A stretch of DNA of 64,000 bases from contig JADKIY010000005.1 in the NCBI GenBank assembly GCA_016722575.1, positions 62,001 to 126,000 on the forward strand, written 5' to 3'. The notes beneath the pieces were generated by a model. That model saw only the letters and a list, made by a program, of their open reading frames with translations. It had not been told where the DNA came from and searched no databases. This document shows positions 42,484-50,016 of this stretch, piece after piece; within the stretch, counting starts at the first letter, position 1, and each line of letters begins with the position of its first letter. A program made the position numbers and the translations under genes. The stretch is from Elusimicrobiota bacterium (GTDB taxonomy: Bacteria > Elusimicrobiota > Elusimicrobia > FEN-1173).

Positions 42484-45076
42484 ACCCGCCGCCGCGCCCA
42501 CCGCCACGCCCATCATGCGTCAGTACCAGGCCCTCAAAACCCAAAACCCGGACGCGATCCTTTTTTTCCGCCTGGGCGACTTCTACGAATTGTTCGAAGA
42601 CGACGCCCGCCGGGCGGCGCCCATTCTCGAGCTCGTGTTGACCCAACGCCAGGGGATTCCCATGTGCGGCCTCCCGCACCACGCCTTGCCGGGGTACCTG
42701 GGCAAATTGCTCAAGCGGGGTTGGCGCGTGGCCATCGCCGAGCAAATGGAAGACCCGGCGACCACCAAAGGCATGGTGCGGCGGGACGTCGTGCGCGTGG
42801 TGACGCCCGGCACCGTGCTGGAGGAAGAATTGTTGTCGGCCAAACAAAATAATTTTTTGGCCGCCGTTTGGCCGGGGCGGGGGACCTCGCCTTGGGGGCT
42901 CGCCTGGACCGACATGTCCACCGGCGAATTGTCCTTCGCGGCCCTTCCGGGGAGCGCCGGCGTGGCCGACGAACTGTCCCGGTGGGACCCCCGGGAAACT
43001 CTGTGGCCGGCCGGCGGCCCCGCGCCCGAGGATCAACGCCCGGTCACCCGCGTGGACGCCGCCTCTTTCCTGCCGGACTCCGCCCTTCGCCGGGCGCCGA
43101 CGCTTTTCGGGGTTCGCTCCTTCGACGGCTACGGACTTCCGGCGGACCATCCGGCCCTTCCCGCGGTGGCGGCTCTGTTCAATTACATCGAACGCAACCA
43201 GGCCGCGGCCCTGAACGCCCTCCGCCCGCCCCGGGCCCACGCTCCGGCCCGGTTCATGACCCTGGACGCCCTGGCCCTCCGCCGCTTGGACCTTTTTCCG
43301 CCCGACAACGGCGGCGACCCCCAACGGCCCACCGCCCTCTGGAATTTGTTGGACCACACGGGCACGGCCATGGGCGGACGACGACTCAAAGCCTGGATGT
43401 TAAACCCCTTGATGGATTTGGACGCCATCGCCGCCCGGCAGGACCGGGTGGATTTTTTACTGACCCACGGCCGTCTCCGGCGCGCCGTGGGCGACCTGCT
43501 GCGCGAAACGGCCGACGTGGAACGCGTCCTCTCCCGGCTTACGGCGGGAACGGCCTCCGGGCGGGACCTCGGCGCCCTGCGCCGAACCCTCCGCCAAGCG
43601 CCGGATCTGGAGAAAACCCTCTGTTCCGGCGGAGAACCGCTGGCGGGCCAACACCCGCTCGGGGATCTGGCCCGAACCTTCCAGGTTCCCTCGGGCCCCC
43701 GGGAATTGCTCGAGAAGGCGCTGGCCGAAGATCCGCCCCAGCGCCTGCAGGACGGCGGCGTCATCCGGGACGGTTATTCCGCGCCTTTGGACGAATGGCG
43801 GCAGCTCGCGCGCCATGGGCGGGGCTGGATTTCCGATTTGGAACGGACCGAACGGGAAAAAACGGGGATCGGCTCCCTTAAAATCGGATTCACCTCGGTC
43901 TTCGGCTATTACCTCGAGGTCTCCAAGGTCAATTTGGCCAAGGTGCCCCCCGAATGGATCCGAAAACAAACCCTGACGAACGCGGAGCGCTTTGTGACGC
44001 CGGAACTCAAAGCCCACGAGGAAAAGGTCCTCAGCGCGGAGGAAAAAGCCAAGGCCCTGGAACGGGACCTTTTGGCCGAATTGCGCCAGAAAATTTTGGC
44101 TCACCGGGAATCCCTCATTCGCCTGGCGGAGGGGTTGGCCGAAACCGACGCGTTGGCTTCCCTGGCGGAAGCGGCCGAACGCGGCCATTGGACGCGGCCC
44201 CGATTGACGAACGACCCCGTGTTGCGACTGGAAGGCGCCCGCCATCCGGTGGTGGAGCGAATGCTCGAGGCCACGGGCGGCGGCGCCTTCGTGCCCAACG
44301 ACCTGGAGCTGGACGGCGCCGACCGGCAACTTCTCCTGGTCACGGGCCCCAACATGGGGGGAAAATCCACGTATCTTCGGCAGACGGGCCTGATCGTCCT
44401 TTTGGCCCAAATGGGCTCCTACGTCCCCGCCGCCCGGGCCACGGTGGGGATCGTCGACCGGATCTTCACGCGCATCGGCGCGGGGGACAATTTGGCCGCG
44501 GGGGCGTCGACTTTTCTCGTTGAAATGCAGGAGGTGGCGAGCATCCTCCACAACGCCACGCCCCGAAGCTTGGTGATCCTGGACGAAGTCGGGCGCGGGA
44601 CCTCCACCTACGACGGCGTGGCCGTCGCCTGGGCGGTGGCGGAGCACCTGGCCGGGCGGGGCGCGGCCGGCCCGCGAACTCTTTTTGCCACGCACTATTT
44701 CGAGTTGACCGAATTGCCGGACCGGTTTCCGCGCATCGCCAACGCCCACGCGGCCGTCCGGGAGTGGACGAAACCCGATGGCAAAATCGACCTGGTGCTC
44801 CTGCACGAAGTGCGGCCGGGGCCCGCCGAACGCTCCTTCGGCGTTCACGTGGCCCAAATGGCCGGACTTCCCGCCGACTGCGTGACGCGCGCCGCGGCTC
44901 TCCTGGCGGCCCTCGAGAAGGGGGACGCCCGGCTGCCCGTGCGGCCCGCCGGCAACGGGCAAATGGATTTGTTTTCCAACCACCCCGTGTTGGAAGCGCT
45001 CCGCGCCCTGGACCCCGAACGCTTGACGCCCCTCGAGGCCCTTCAGAAATTGGCGGAACTGAAAAAAGGATTGTAA
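42476..45076 (+). CDS. mutS: DNA mismatch repair protein MutS
   Basis: An 866-residue mismatch sensor. Phe-x-Glu-type mismatch motif GDFYELFEDDA (about 34-44), connector and lever domains, Walker A GPNMGGKSTYLRQ (about 622), ILDEVGRGTSTYDGVA and a C-terminal helix-turn-helix. Length is typical of MutS1. Together with an endonuclease-type MutL at 45.6 kb it makes a MutH-independent repair system. Confidence 0.97.
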   Translation: MSEPAAAPTATPIMRQYQALKTQNPDAILFFRLGDFYELFEDDARRAAPILELVLTQRQGIPMCGLPHHALPGYLGKLLKRGWRVAIAEQMEDPATTKGMVRRDVVRVVTPGTVLEEELLSAKQNNFLAAVWPGRGTSPWGLAWTDMSTGELSFAALPGSAGVADELSRWDPRETLWPAGGPAPEDQRPVTRVDAASFLPDSALRRAPTLFGVRSFDGYGLPADHPALPAVAALFNYIERNQAAALNALRPPRAHAPARFMTLDALALRRLDLFPPDNGGDPQRPTALWNLLDHTGTAMGGRRLKAWMLNPLMDLDAIAARQDRVDFLLTHGRLRRAVGDLLRETADVERVLSRLTAGTASGRDLGALRRTLRQAPDLEKTLCSGGEPLAGQHPLGDLARTFQVPSGPRELLEKALAEDPPQRLQDGGVIRDGYSAPLDEWRQLARHGRGWISDLERTEREKTGIGSLKIGFTSVFGYYLEVSKVNLAKVPPEWIRKQTLTNAERFVTPELKAHEEKVLSAEEKAKALERDLLAELRQKILAHRESLIRLAEGLAETDALASLAEAAERGHWTRPRLTNDPVLRLEGARHPVVERMLEATGGGAFVPNDLELDGADRQLLLVTGPNMGGKSTYLRQTGLIVLLAQMGSYVPAARATVGIVDRIFTRIGAGDNLAAGASTFLVEMQEVASILHNATPRSLVILDEVGRGTSTYDGVAVAWAVAEHLAGRGAAGPRTLFATHYFELTELPDRFPRIANAHAAVREWTKPDGKIDLVLLHEVRPGPAERSFGVHVAQMAGLPADCVTRAAALLAALEKGDARLPVRPAGNGQMDLFSNHPVLEALRALDPERLTPLEALQKLAELKKGL

Positions 45077-45089
45077 GGCCGCGCGGGAC

Positions 45090-45118
45090 TCGACGCGCGG
45101 GGACGGCTTTGTTATCAT
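45090..45118 (+). promoter_or_regulatory. Promoter for the PilZ-mutL genes
   Basis: TCGACG (45090-45095), 17-base spacer, TATCAT (45113-45118). The 5' part lies in a CCGCGC/GCGCGG hairpin (45079-45099 region) after the mutS stop. Confidence 0.4.
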
Positions 45119-45158
45119 TCGACCGCGGAGTCCGACGCGCCCCTTGAAGGAGGGTCCC

Positions 45159-45593
45159 TTGAAGCCCGACAACCGACGACACAAACGCTTTCCCGTTTTA
45201 AAAGACATGGCCGAGCCGGTGGACCTGTTCGTCATGGACCAGCCGCCCCGGGAGGTCCCCGCCGTCCTCACGAACCTGTCCGCCGGCGGCATGGCCCTGG
45301 TCGTCTTTGCCCACGTGTCCGGCGACGCCAAACTCAAAATTCTGCTCGACGTCCACGGCCTGGAAAACCTCGAGCTCCAGGGCCGCGTGGCCTGGACCGA
45401 AGTCAAAGGCGACACCACCGCCATCGGCGTCCGCTTCGACCACCTTTCCCACGACACCGTCCACCGCATCACCAAAATGGCCGAAGACTTCCAGGATTGC
45501 GAACTCAAGATCTCCTTCGGGCTCAAAGACGTCTGCTTCCGGCAATGCGCCTATTGGACCCTCTGCGGCAAACCCGTTAAGTTGAAGCATTGA
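45159..45593 (+). CDS. PilZ-domain protein with a cysteine-rich C-terminal tail
   Basis: A 144-residue c-di-GMP-receptor-type protein. R-x3-R in NRRHKRFPV and NLSAGGMALV (N-x-S-x2-G) are the ligand motifs. After the beta barrel the last 35 residues hold four cysteines (FQDCELKI, then C-x3-C-x5-C in VCFRQCAYWTLCGK), possibly binding a metal or cluster. TTG at 45159 is preferred because AAGGAGGG lies 4 bases upstream. The gene overlaps mutL (TTGA), an unusual pairing. Confidence 0.82.
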   Translation: MKPDNRRHKRFPVLKDMAEPVDLFVMDQPPREVPAVLTNLSAGGMALVVFAHVSGDAKLKILLDVHGLENLELQGRVAWTEVKGDTTAIGVRFDHLSHDTVHRITKMAEDFQDCELKISFGLKDVCFRQCAYWTLCGKPVKLKH

Positions 45594-47350
45594 AGAACAA
45601 AGTTCGAAAGCTGCCGGACGACATCGTCCGGGGCATTGCGGCGGGCGAGGTCGTGGAGCGGCCCGCCTCCGTCCTCAAGGAACTCCTCGAAAACGCCGTG
45701 GACGCGGGCGCCCGGCGCCTCGAAATCGAATGGCGGGACGCCGGACGGCGCCGCCTGCGGGTGACCGACGACGGCGGGGGCATGACCCCCGACGACGCGC
45801 GGCTCGCCCTCGAACGCCACGCCACCTCCAAAATCGCCGCGCTGGCGGACCTCGAAACCCTGTCGACCTACGGATTTCGGGGGGAAGCCCTTCCCTCCAT
45901 CGCCGCCGTTTCCCGCTTTGGCTTGTCCACCCGCTCCGCCGACGGCGAAGGCTGGTCCATCGCCCTGGAAGCCGGCCGACCATTGCGCGAAGGCCCGGCG
46001 GGCGTTCCCCCGGGGACCACGATCACCGTCGACGACCTCTTTTTTGCCGTGCCCGCGCGCTTGAAATTTTTAAAATCCGACGCCACCGAACGGGCCCTCC
46101 TTCTCCGCACCGTGGAAGATGTCGCCCTGGCCGAACCGGGCCTGGAACTGCGAATCCTTTCCGAGGACCGCCCGCCCTTGGTCCTGCCCGCCGTGCCGGT
46201 GAGCGACCGCGAAGCCCTGCGGGATCGTCTGGCGCGCCTGTGGGGCGCCGACCGCGCCCGGACTCTTAAACCCGTCGAATCCCGGGGCGCCAACATGAGC
46301 GTGTCGGGCTGGGTGTCCGACGTTTTGAGCGCCCAACCGACGGGCCGCTACCAACGATTTTTTATCAATCGCCGCCCCGTGGTCAGCCGCCGCCTGTCCC
46401 ACGCCCTCTACGACGCCTATCGGGGACGGCTGCCCATCGGCAAACACCCCGCGGCGGTGCTGGTCCTCCACATCGACCCGGAATTCGTCGACGTCAATGT
46501 CCACCCCACCAAGAAGGACGTTCGTCTTTCCCACGAAGACCAAGTGCACGGGTTCGTGAGCCGCGCCGTCCAGGAGGCCCTTTCCCGGGACGTGCACACC
46601 GCCCCGGCCTTCGCCCCCGCGGCGGGGCGCGCGGAGTCGGCGGAGGTCCGCCCGGCCCCCTTCGCTTTTCCCCGTCCGCCCTCCCTCACGGAAACCCGGG
46701 CGGCCTTTGAATTTCAGCAACCGTTGACCCCCGCCCCGCCCAACGCCGAGGCCGGCGACGGGGGCTTTTCCCGGGAGTGGTTTCAAGCGGCCGCCTTCGC
46801 CCCCCTGGCCCAAATTTACGGGACGTACGTGCTGGCTCAAGCGGGGGGGGAATTCTTCATTTTCGACCAACACGCCGCGGCCGAACGGGCCCTCTACGAA
46901 CGGCTGACCGCCGACGCCGAAACCGGCGCCCGACAGGGACTCCTTCTTCCCTGGGTGTGGGAGCCGGCGTCGGAAGCGGCCGCCCTCCTAACGGAGCAAC
47001 GCCCCGCCTTTGAATCGCTCGGGTTCCGGTTGGAGGCCTTCGGCGCGGCGTCCTTTCGCGTCACCGCGGTGCCCGCCGCCCTGGGGGATTCGCCCCGGGT
47101 GCGGGAAGTTCTGGAAGGGTTGGCCGACGATTTGACCTCGGGAAAAATTCCCCGGGGACTCGAAGCCCTTCGCGTGCGCGCCGCCTGCCGGGGGTCCTTG
47201 ATGGCCGGCGCCGTTCTCTCCGCTCCGGAAATGGCCGGGGTCATCGGCCGGCTGCAGGGGTGCCAAAGCCCCTGGACCTGCCCCCACGGACGGCCCACGT
47301 TCCTCCGACTGACCAACGAAGACCTGGCAAAACGATTCCGCCGGATGTAG
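45590..47350 (+). CDS. mutL: DNA mismatch repair protein MutL (endonuclease type)
   Basis: A 586-residue GHKL ATPase. N-terminal motifs: IAAGEVVERPASVLKELLENA, DDGGGM, RHATSKI and TYGFRGEALPSI. The C-terminal domain carries the metal-dependent endonuclease motif DQHA-x2-E-x4-E (D426, DQHAAAERALYE) and CPHGRPT near the end, so this MutL nicks DNA itself and needs no MutH. TTG start overlaps the PilZ gene. A Pro-rich linker joins the domains at about 345-395. Confidence 0.95.
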   Translation: MKNKVRKLPDDIVRGIAAGEVVERPASVLKELLENAVDAGARRLEIEWRDAGRRRLRVTDDGGGMTPDDARLALERHATSKIAALADLETLSTYGFRGEALPSIAAVSRFGLSTRSADGEGWSIALEAGRPLREGPAGVPPGTTITVDDLFFAVPARLKFLKSDATERALLLRTVEDVALAEPGLELRILSEDRPPLVLPAVPVSDREALRDRLARLWGADRARTLKPVESRGANMSVSGWVSDVLSAQPTGRYQRFFINRRPVVSRRLSHALYDAYRGRLPIGKHPAAVLVLHIDPEFVDVNVHPTKKDVRLSHEDQVHGFVSRAVQEALSRDVHTAPAFAPAAGRAESAEVRPAPFAFPRPPSLTETRAAFEFQQPLTPAPPNAEAGDGGFSREWFQAAAFAPLAQIYGTYVLAQAGGEFFIFDQHAAAERALYERLTADAETGARQGLLLPWVWEPASEAAALLTEQRPAFESLGFRLEAFGAASFRVTAVPAALGDSPRVREVLEGLADDLTSGKIPRGLEALRVRAACRGSLMAGAVLSAPEMAGVIGRLQGCQSPWTCPHGRPTFLRLTNEDLAKRFRRM

Positions 47351-47364
47351 AGTTAAGCGTCACC

Positions 47365-48609
47365 ATGACGCCACCGACTCTGTGGGACCAAGCTCTTGCC
47401 CAGTTGGACCGCGGCGCTCAACGCCTCGGGCTCGAACCCTACATCGTCGAACGCCTCCGCCACCCCAAACGCATCCTGGAAGTGTCCGTCCCCGTCCGAC
47501 GGGACGACGGCTCCGTGAAGGTTTTTCGGGGTTACCGCGTCCAGCACAACGTGGACCGGGGACCCGCCAAAGGCGGCATCCGCTACCACCCGGACGTGTC
47601 TTTGGACGACGTTTCCGCCCTCGCCTTTTGGATGACCATGAAGTGCGCCTTGGTCAACCTTCCCTACGGCGGGGCCAAAGGCGGAGTGGTCTGCGATCCC
47701 AAAACCCTTTCCGAGGGGGAATTGGAACGCCTGACGCGCCGCTACGCCTCCGAAATTTCCATTTTAATCGGCCCCGACAAGGACATTCCCGCCCCCGACA
47801 TGAACACCAACGAGAAAATCATGGGTTGGATCATGGACACCTACTCCTCCCAAGTGGGCCATTCGGTCCCCGGGGTCGTCACGGGCAAACCCGTGGAAAT
47901 CGGCGGAACCCTGGGTCGTCGGGAAGCCACGGGCCGGGGGGTCTTCTTCATCGTTCAGGAATTGGCCCGGGTGAAAAATTGGCAGCTCAAGGACTTGCGC
48001 ATCGCGGTTCAGGGCTTCGGCAACGTCGGTTCCAACGCGGCCCGCATCTTGCGGGAAGCCGGGGCCCGCATCGTCGGAATTTCGGACGCCACGGGCGGCG
48101 TGGCGGACCCGAAGGGAATCGACATCGACGACGCTCGACGTCACAGCGAGAAAGAAACCCTGTCGACCTATCGGAAGGGACGGGCCATCACCAACCGGGA
48201 ACTTCTGGAACTGGACTGCGACGTGCTGATTCCCGCCGCGCTGGAAAACCAGATCACGGCGGAGGTCGCGCCCCGGGTCAAAGCCCGGTTCATCGTCGAG
48301 GGAGCCAACGGCCCCACCACCACCGAGGCCGACCGGCTGCTGAACGAACGCGGGGTGACCGTGGTGCCCGACATTCTGGCCAACGCCGGCGGCGTCACCG
48401 TGAGTTATTTTGAGTGGGTCCAGGATTTGCAAGCGTTTTTTTGGGACGAAGAGGAAGTGCGCGGCCGACTGCGTGCCATCCTTTTGCGCGCCTTTCAGGA
48501 GGTCTGGCGGGTGGCCGGGGAAAACAAAACCGACCTTCGCCTGGCCGCGTTTCTCGTGGCCTTGGACCGTTTGGCCAAGGCGATTCGGCAGCGGGGCCTT
48601 TTTCCATGA
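47365..48609 (+). CDS. gdhA: Glu/Leu/Phe/Val dehydrogenase (glutamate dehydrogenase)
   Basis: A 414-residue NAD(P)-dependent enzyme interconverting glutamate and 2-oxoglutarate plus ammonia. KGGIRYHPDVSLDDV, NLPYGGAKGGVVCDP with the catalytic Lys, GPDKDIPAPDMNT and the dinucleotide fold IAVQGFGNVGSNAA are present. Coenzyme preference is not clear. Start ATG 47365 chosen; the longer frame overlaps mutL. Isolated from other nitrogen genes here. Confidence 0.93.
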   Translation: MTPPTLWDQALAQLDRGAQRLGLEPYIVERLRHPKRILEVSVPVRRDDGSVKVFRGYRVQHNVDRGPAKGGIRYHPDVSLDDVSALAFWMTMKCALVNLPYGGAKGGVVCDPKTLSEGELERLTRRYASEISILIGPDKDIPAPDMNTNEKIMGWIMDTYSSQVGHSVPGVVTGKPVEIGGTLGRREATGRGVFFIVQELARVKNWQLKDLRIAVQGFGNVGSNAARILREAGARIVGISDATGGVADPKGIDIDDARRHSEKETLSTYRKGRAITNRELLELDCDVLIPAALENQITAEVAPRVKARFIVEGANGPTTTEADRLLNERGVTVVPDILANAGGVTVSYFEWVQDLQAFFWDEEEVRGRLRAILLRAFQEVWRVAGENKTDLRLAAFLVALDRLAKAIRQRGLFP

Positions 48610-48638
48610 TTGACAAGCCCATCCAATTCCTTTAAATT
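48610..48638 (+). promoter_or_regulatory. Promoter of the envelope block, leaderless start
   Basis: Consensus TTGACA (48610-48615), 17-base spacer, TAAATT (48633-48638). The two in-frame ATGs at 48642 and 48645 lie 4 and 7 bases downstream, so the RNA likely begins at the second. Confidence 0.68.
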
Positions 48639-48644
48639 CTGATG

Positions 48645-49319
48645 ATGGAACGATTCCTTCCCCTGTGGGACAACTACGTGGAGCTGATGGGCGACCCGAT
48701 TTTCGCCATCGCTTCCGCTTCGGCCGTTTTCGGGGGGATGATCTTCCTGGCGTTGGCGGCCAAGTTTTTCAAAGCGGAAAAGGCCCCCGATCTGAATTCC
48801 CTCGCGGGCGGCGTGGGCCCGACCGCCACGCCCCTCCCCGTGCGAGGGCCCGCCAAGTCGGAAGCCGTTGCCCCCGCTCCCAACGCGACCACCAAACTTT
48901 CCCCGCCGGCCGACGCGACCAAAACCATGGTCCTGCCGCCGGCCGAGTTGCCGAAACCCGCGGCCCCGCCGTCCCCGGGCTCCGTCGACGTCGCCATGTA
49001 TGAATTGCTGGTGCGTCGGGTGGCATCGCTGGAAGGGGAAGTGAAGAAAGACCCGCTTTTCCTCGACCCGCTCCTCAAGCGGTTGAGCCAAATGGAAAAA
49101 CGCCTGGAGGAAATCGGCGAACTGTCCAAGAAAATCGACGACCTGGCCAAAACGGTGGCCCAGGCCCCCGCGCCGGTCCCGGGGGCCTCCGAACCCGGCG
49201 CCGCCCCGGCCGGCGGCGGAATCGACCCGGCCGAATTCCACGCTTTTAAAGAAAAGGTTTACGGCCTGCAAAAAATCCTGGAACATTTGGCCGAATCCCC
49301 CGGCACCCCGCCCGCATGA
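48645..49319 (+). CDS. Hypothetical bitopic membrane protein with coiled coil
   Basis: A 224-residue protein I do not recognise. One membrane helix at about 18-38 (AIASASAVFGGMIFLALAAK), a Pro/Ala-rich linker, a coiled-coil stretch (about 105-165, rich in Leu/Lys/Glu heptads: LLKRLSQMEKRLEEIGEL) and a second short helical segment near the end. No catalytic motif. The ATG at 48645 is preferred from promoter spacing; 48642 is the alternative. It is translationally coupled to the next gene (ATGA) and may be a scaffold or stator-like adaptor (inference). Confidence 0.65.
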   Translation: MERFLPLWDNYVELMGDPIFAIASASAVFGGMIFLALAAKFFKAEKAPDLNSLAGGVGPTATPLPVRGPAKSEAVAPAPNATTKLSPPADATKTMVLPPAELPKPAAPPSPGSVDVAMYELLVRRVASLEGEVKKDPLFLDPLLKRLSQMEKRLEEIGELSKKIDDLAKTVAQAPAPVPGASEPGAAPAGGGIDPAEFHAFKEKVYGLQKILEHLAESPGTPPA

Positions 49320-49873
49320 CGCGCTCTCGAATACTTCTTTTGATGCTGCTGGATCTGGCCCTGATCGGGGGAGCCGGTTACCGCGCCTACGAACGCTACG
49401 GGGAATTGAAACCCGCTTCGGCGGCCGCTCCCGTGGCGCCGCCGGCCGCGCCTCCGGCGGAAACCCCGGCGGTGGAGACCTCCACGGCGCCCGTCGCCGT
49501 CCCCGCCGTTGAGATTTCCACGACGACCTCCGACGCGACGGCGACTTCCACGGCGACGGCGGTCTCGGCCCCACCGACCTCGACGCCCGGCGGCGTGGAG
49601 GCCTCGACCGGACCCGCCCCCACCGCGCGAGTGGCCTTCCGTTACCGAAATTCCGTCGCCAAAAAAGTTTTCCTTACCGGAACGTTCAACAATTGGACCC
49701 CGGCGGCTTTTCGAAAATCGGCCTCGGGTCTTTGGACGCTTGCGGTGGACGTCGTCCCCGGGGACCACGCCTACAATTTCCTCGTGGACGGGAAAACCGT
49801 TCGCGACCCCAATCAACGGCGCAGCGACGAAAAAGGACGTTCCCTTCTTCGCGTCGCGCCCGCCTCCAAATAA
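49316..49873 (+). CDS. Membrane-anchored protein with an AMPK/CBM48-like glycogen-binding domain
   Basis: A 185-residue protein. Residues 5-21 form an anchor or signal helix, followed by an 80-residue Ala/Pro/Thr-rich linker. Residues about 104-170 match the CBM48 fold of AMPK beta and branching enzymes: VAFRYRNSVAKKVFLTGTF then NNWTPAAF, and GDHAYNFLVDGKTVRDPN with the typical Trp, Asn and terminal VDG-x-DPN. The predicted location is periplasmic or extracellular, so the carbohydrate ligand is probably a glycan other than cytoplasmic glycogen. Coupled to the previous gene by ATGA. Confidence 0.8.
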   Translation: MTRSRILLLMLLDLALIGGAGYRAYERYGELKPASAAAPVAPPAAPPAETPAVETSTAPVAVPAVEISTTTSDATATSTATAVSAPPTSTPGGVEASTGPAPTARVAFRYRNSVAKKVFLTGTFNNWTPAAFRKSASGLWTLAVDVVPGDHAYNFLVDGKTVRDPNQRRSDEKGRSLLRVAPASK

Positions 49874-49906
49874 ACTCCCGCGCCTGGAAATAATTCTGTA
49901 ACGGTA

Positions 49907-49935
49907 TTGCAAATCCGCCTCGCGGACCCTATAAT
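49907..49935 (+). promoter_or_regulatory. Consensus promoter before the TPR gene
   Basis: TTGCAA (49907-49912), 17-base spacer, perfect TATAAT (49930-49935). An out-of-frame ATG at 49943 sits exactly where a leaderless start would be. Confidence 0.7.
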
Positions 49936-50016
49936 TAAGAGAATGCCACCCGCACACGATTGCCTCTTTGAGACCGGCCCCTCCCGCGGTGGATCGGGTC
50001 CGTCCCCGGCCGTTTC

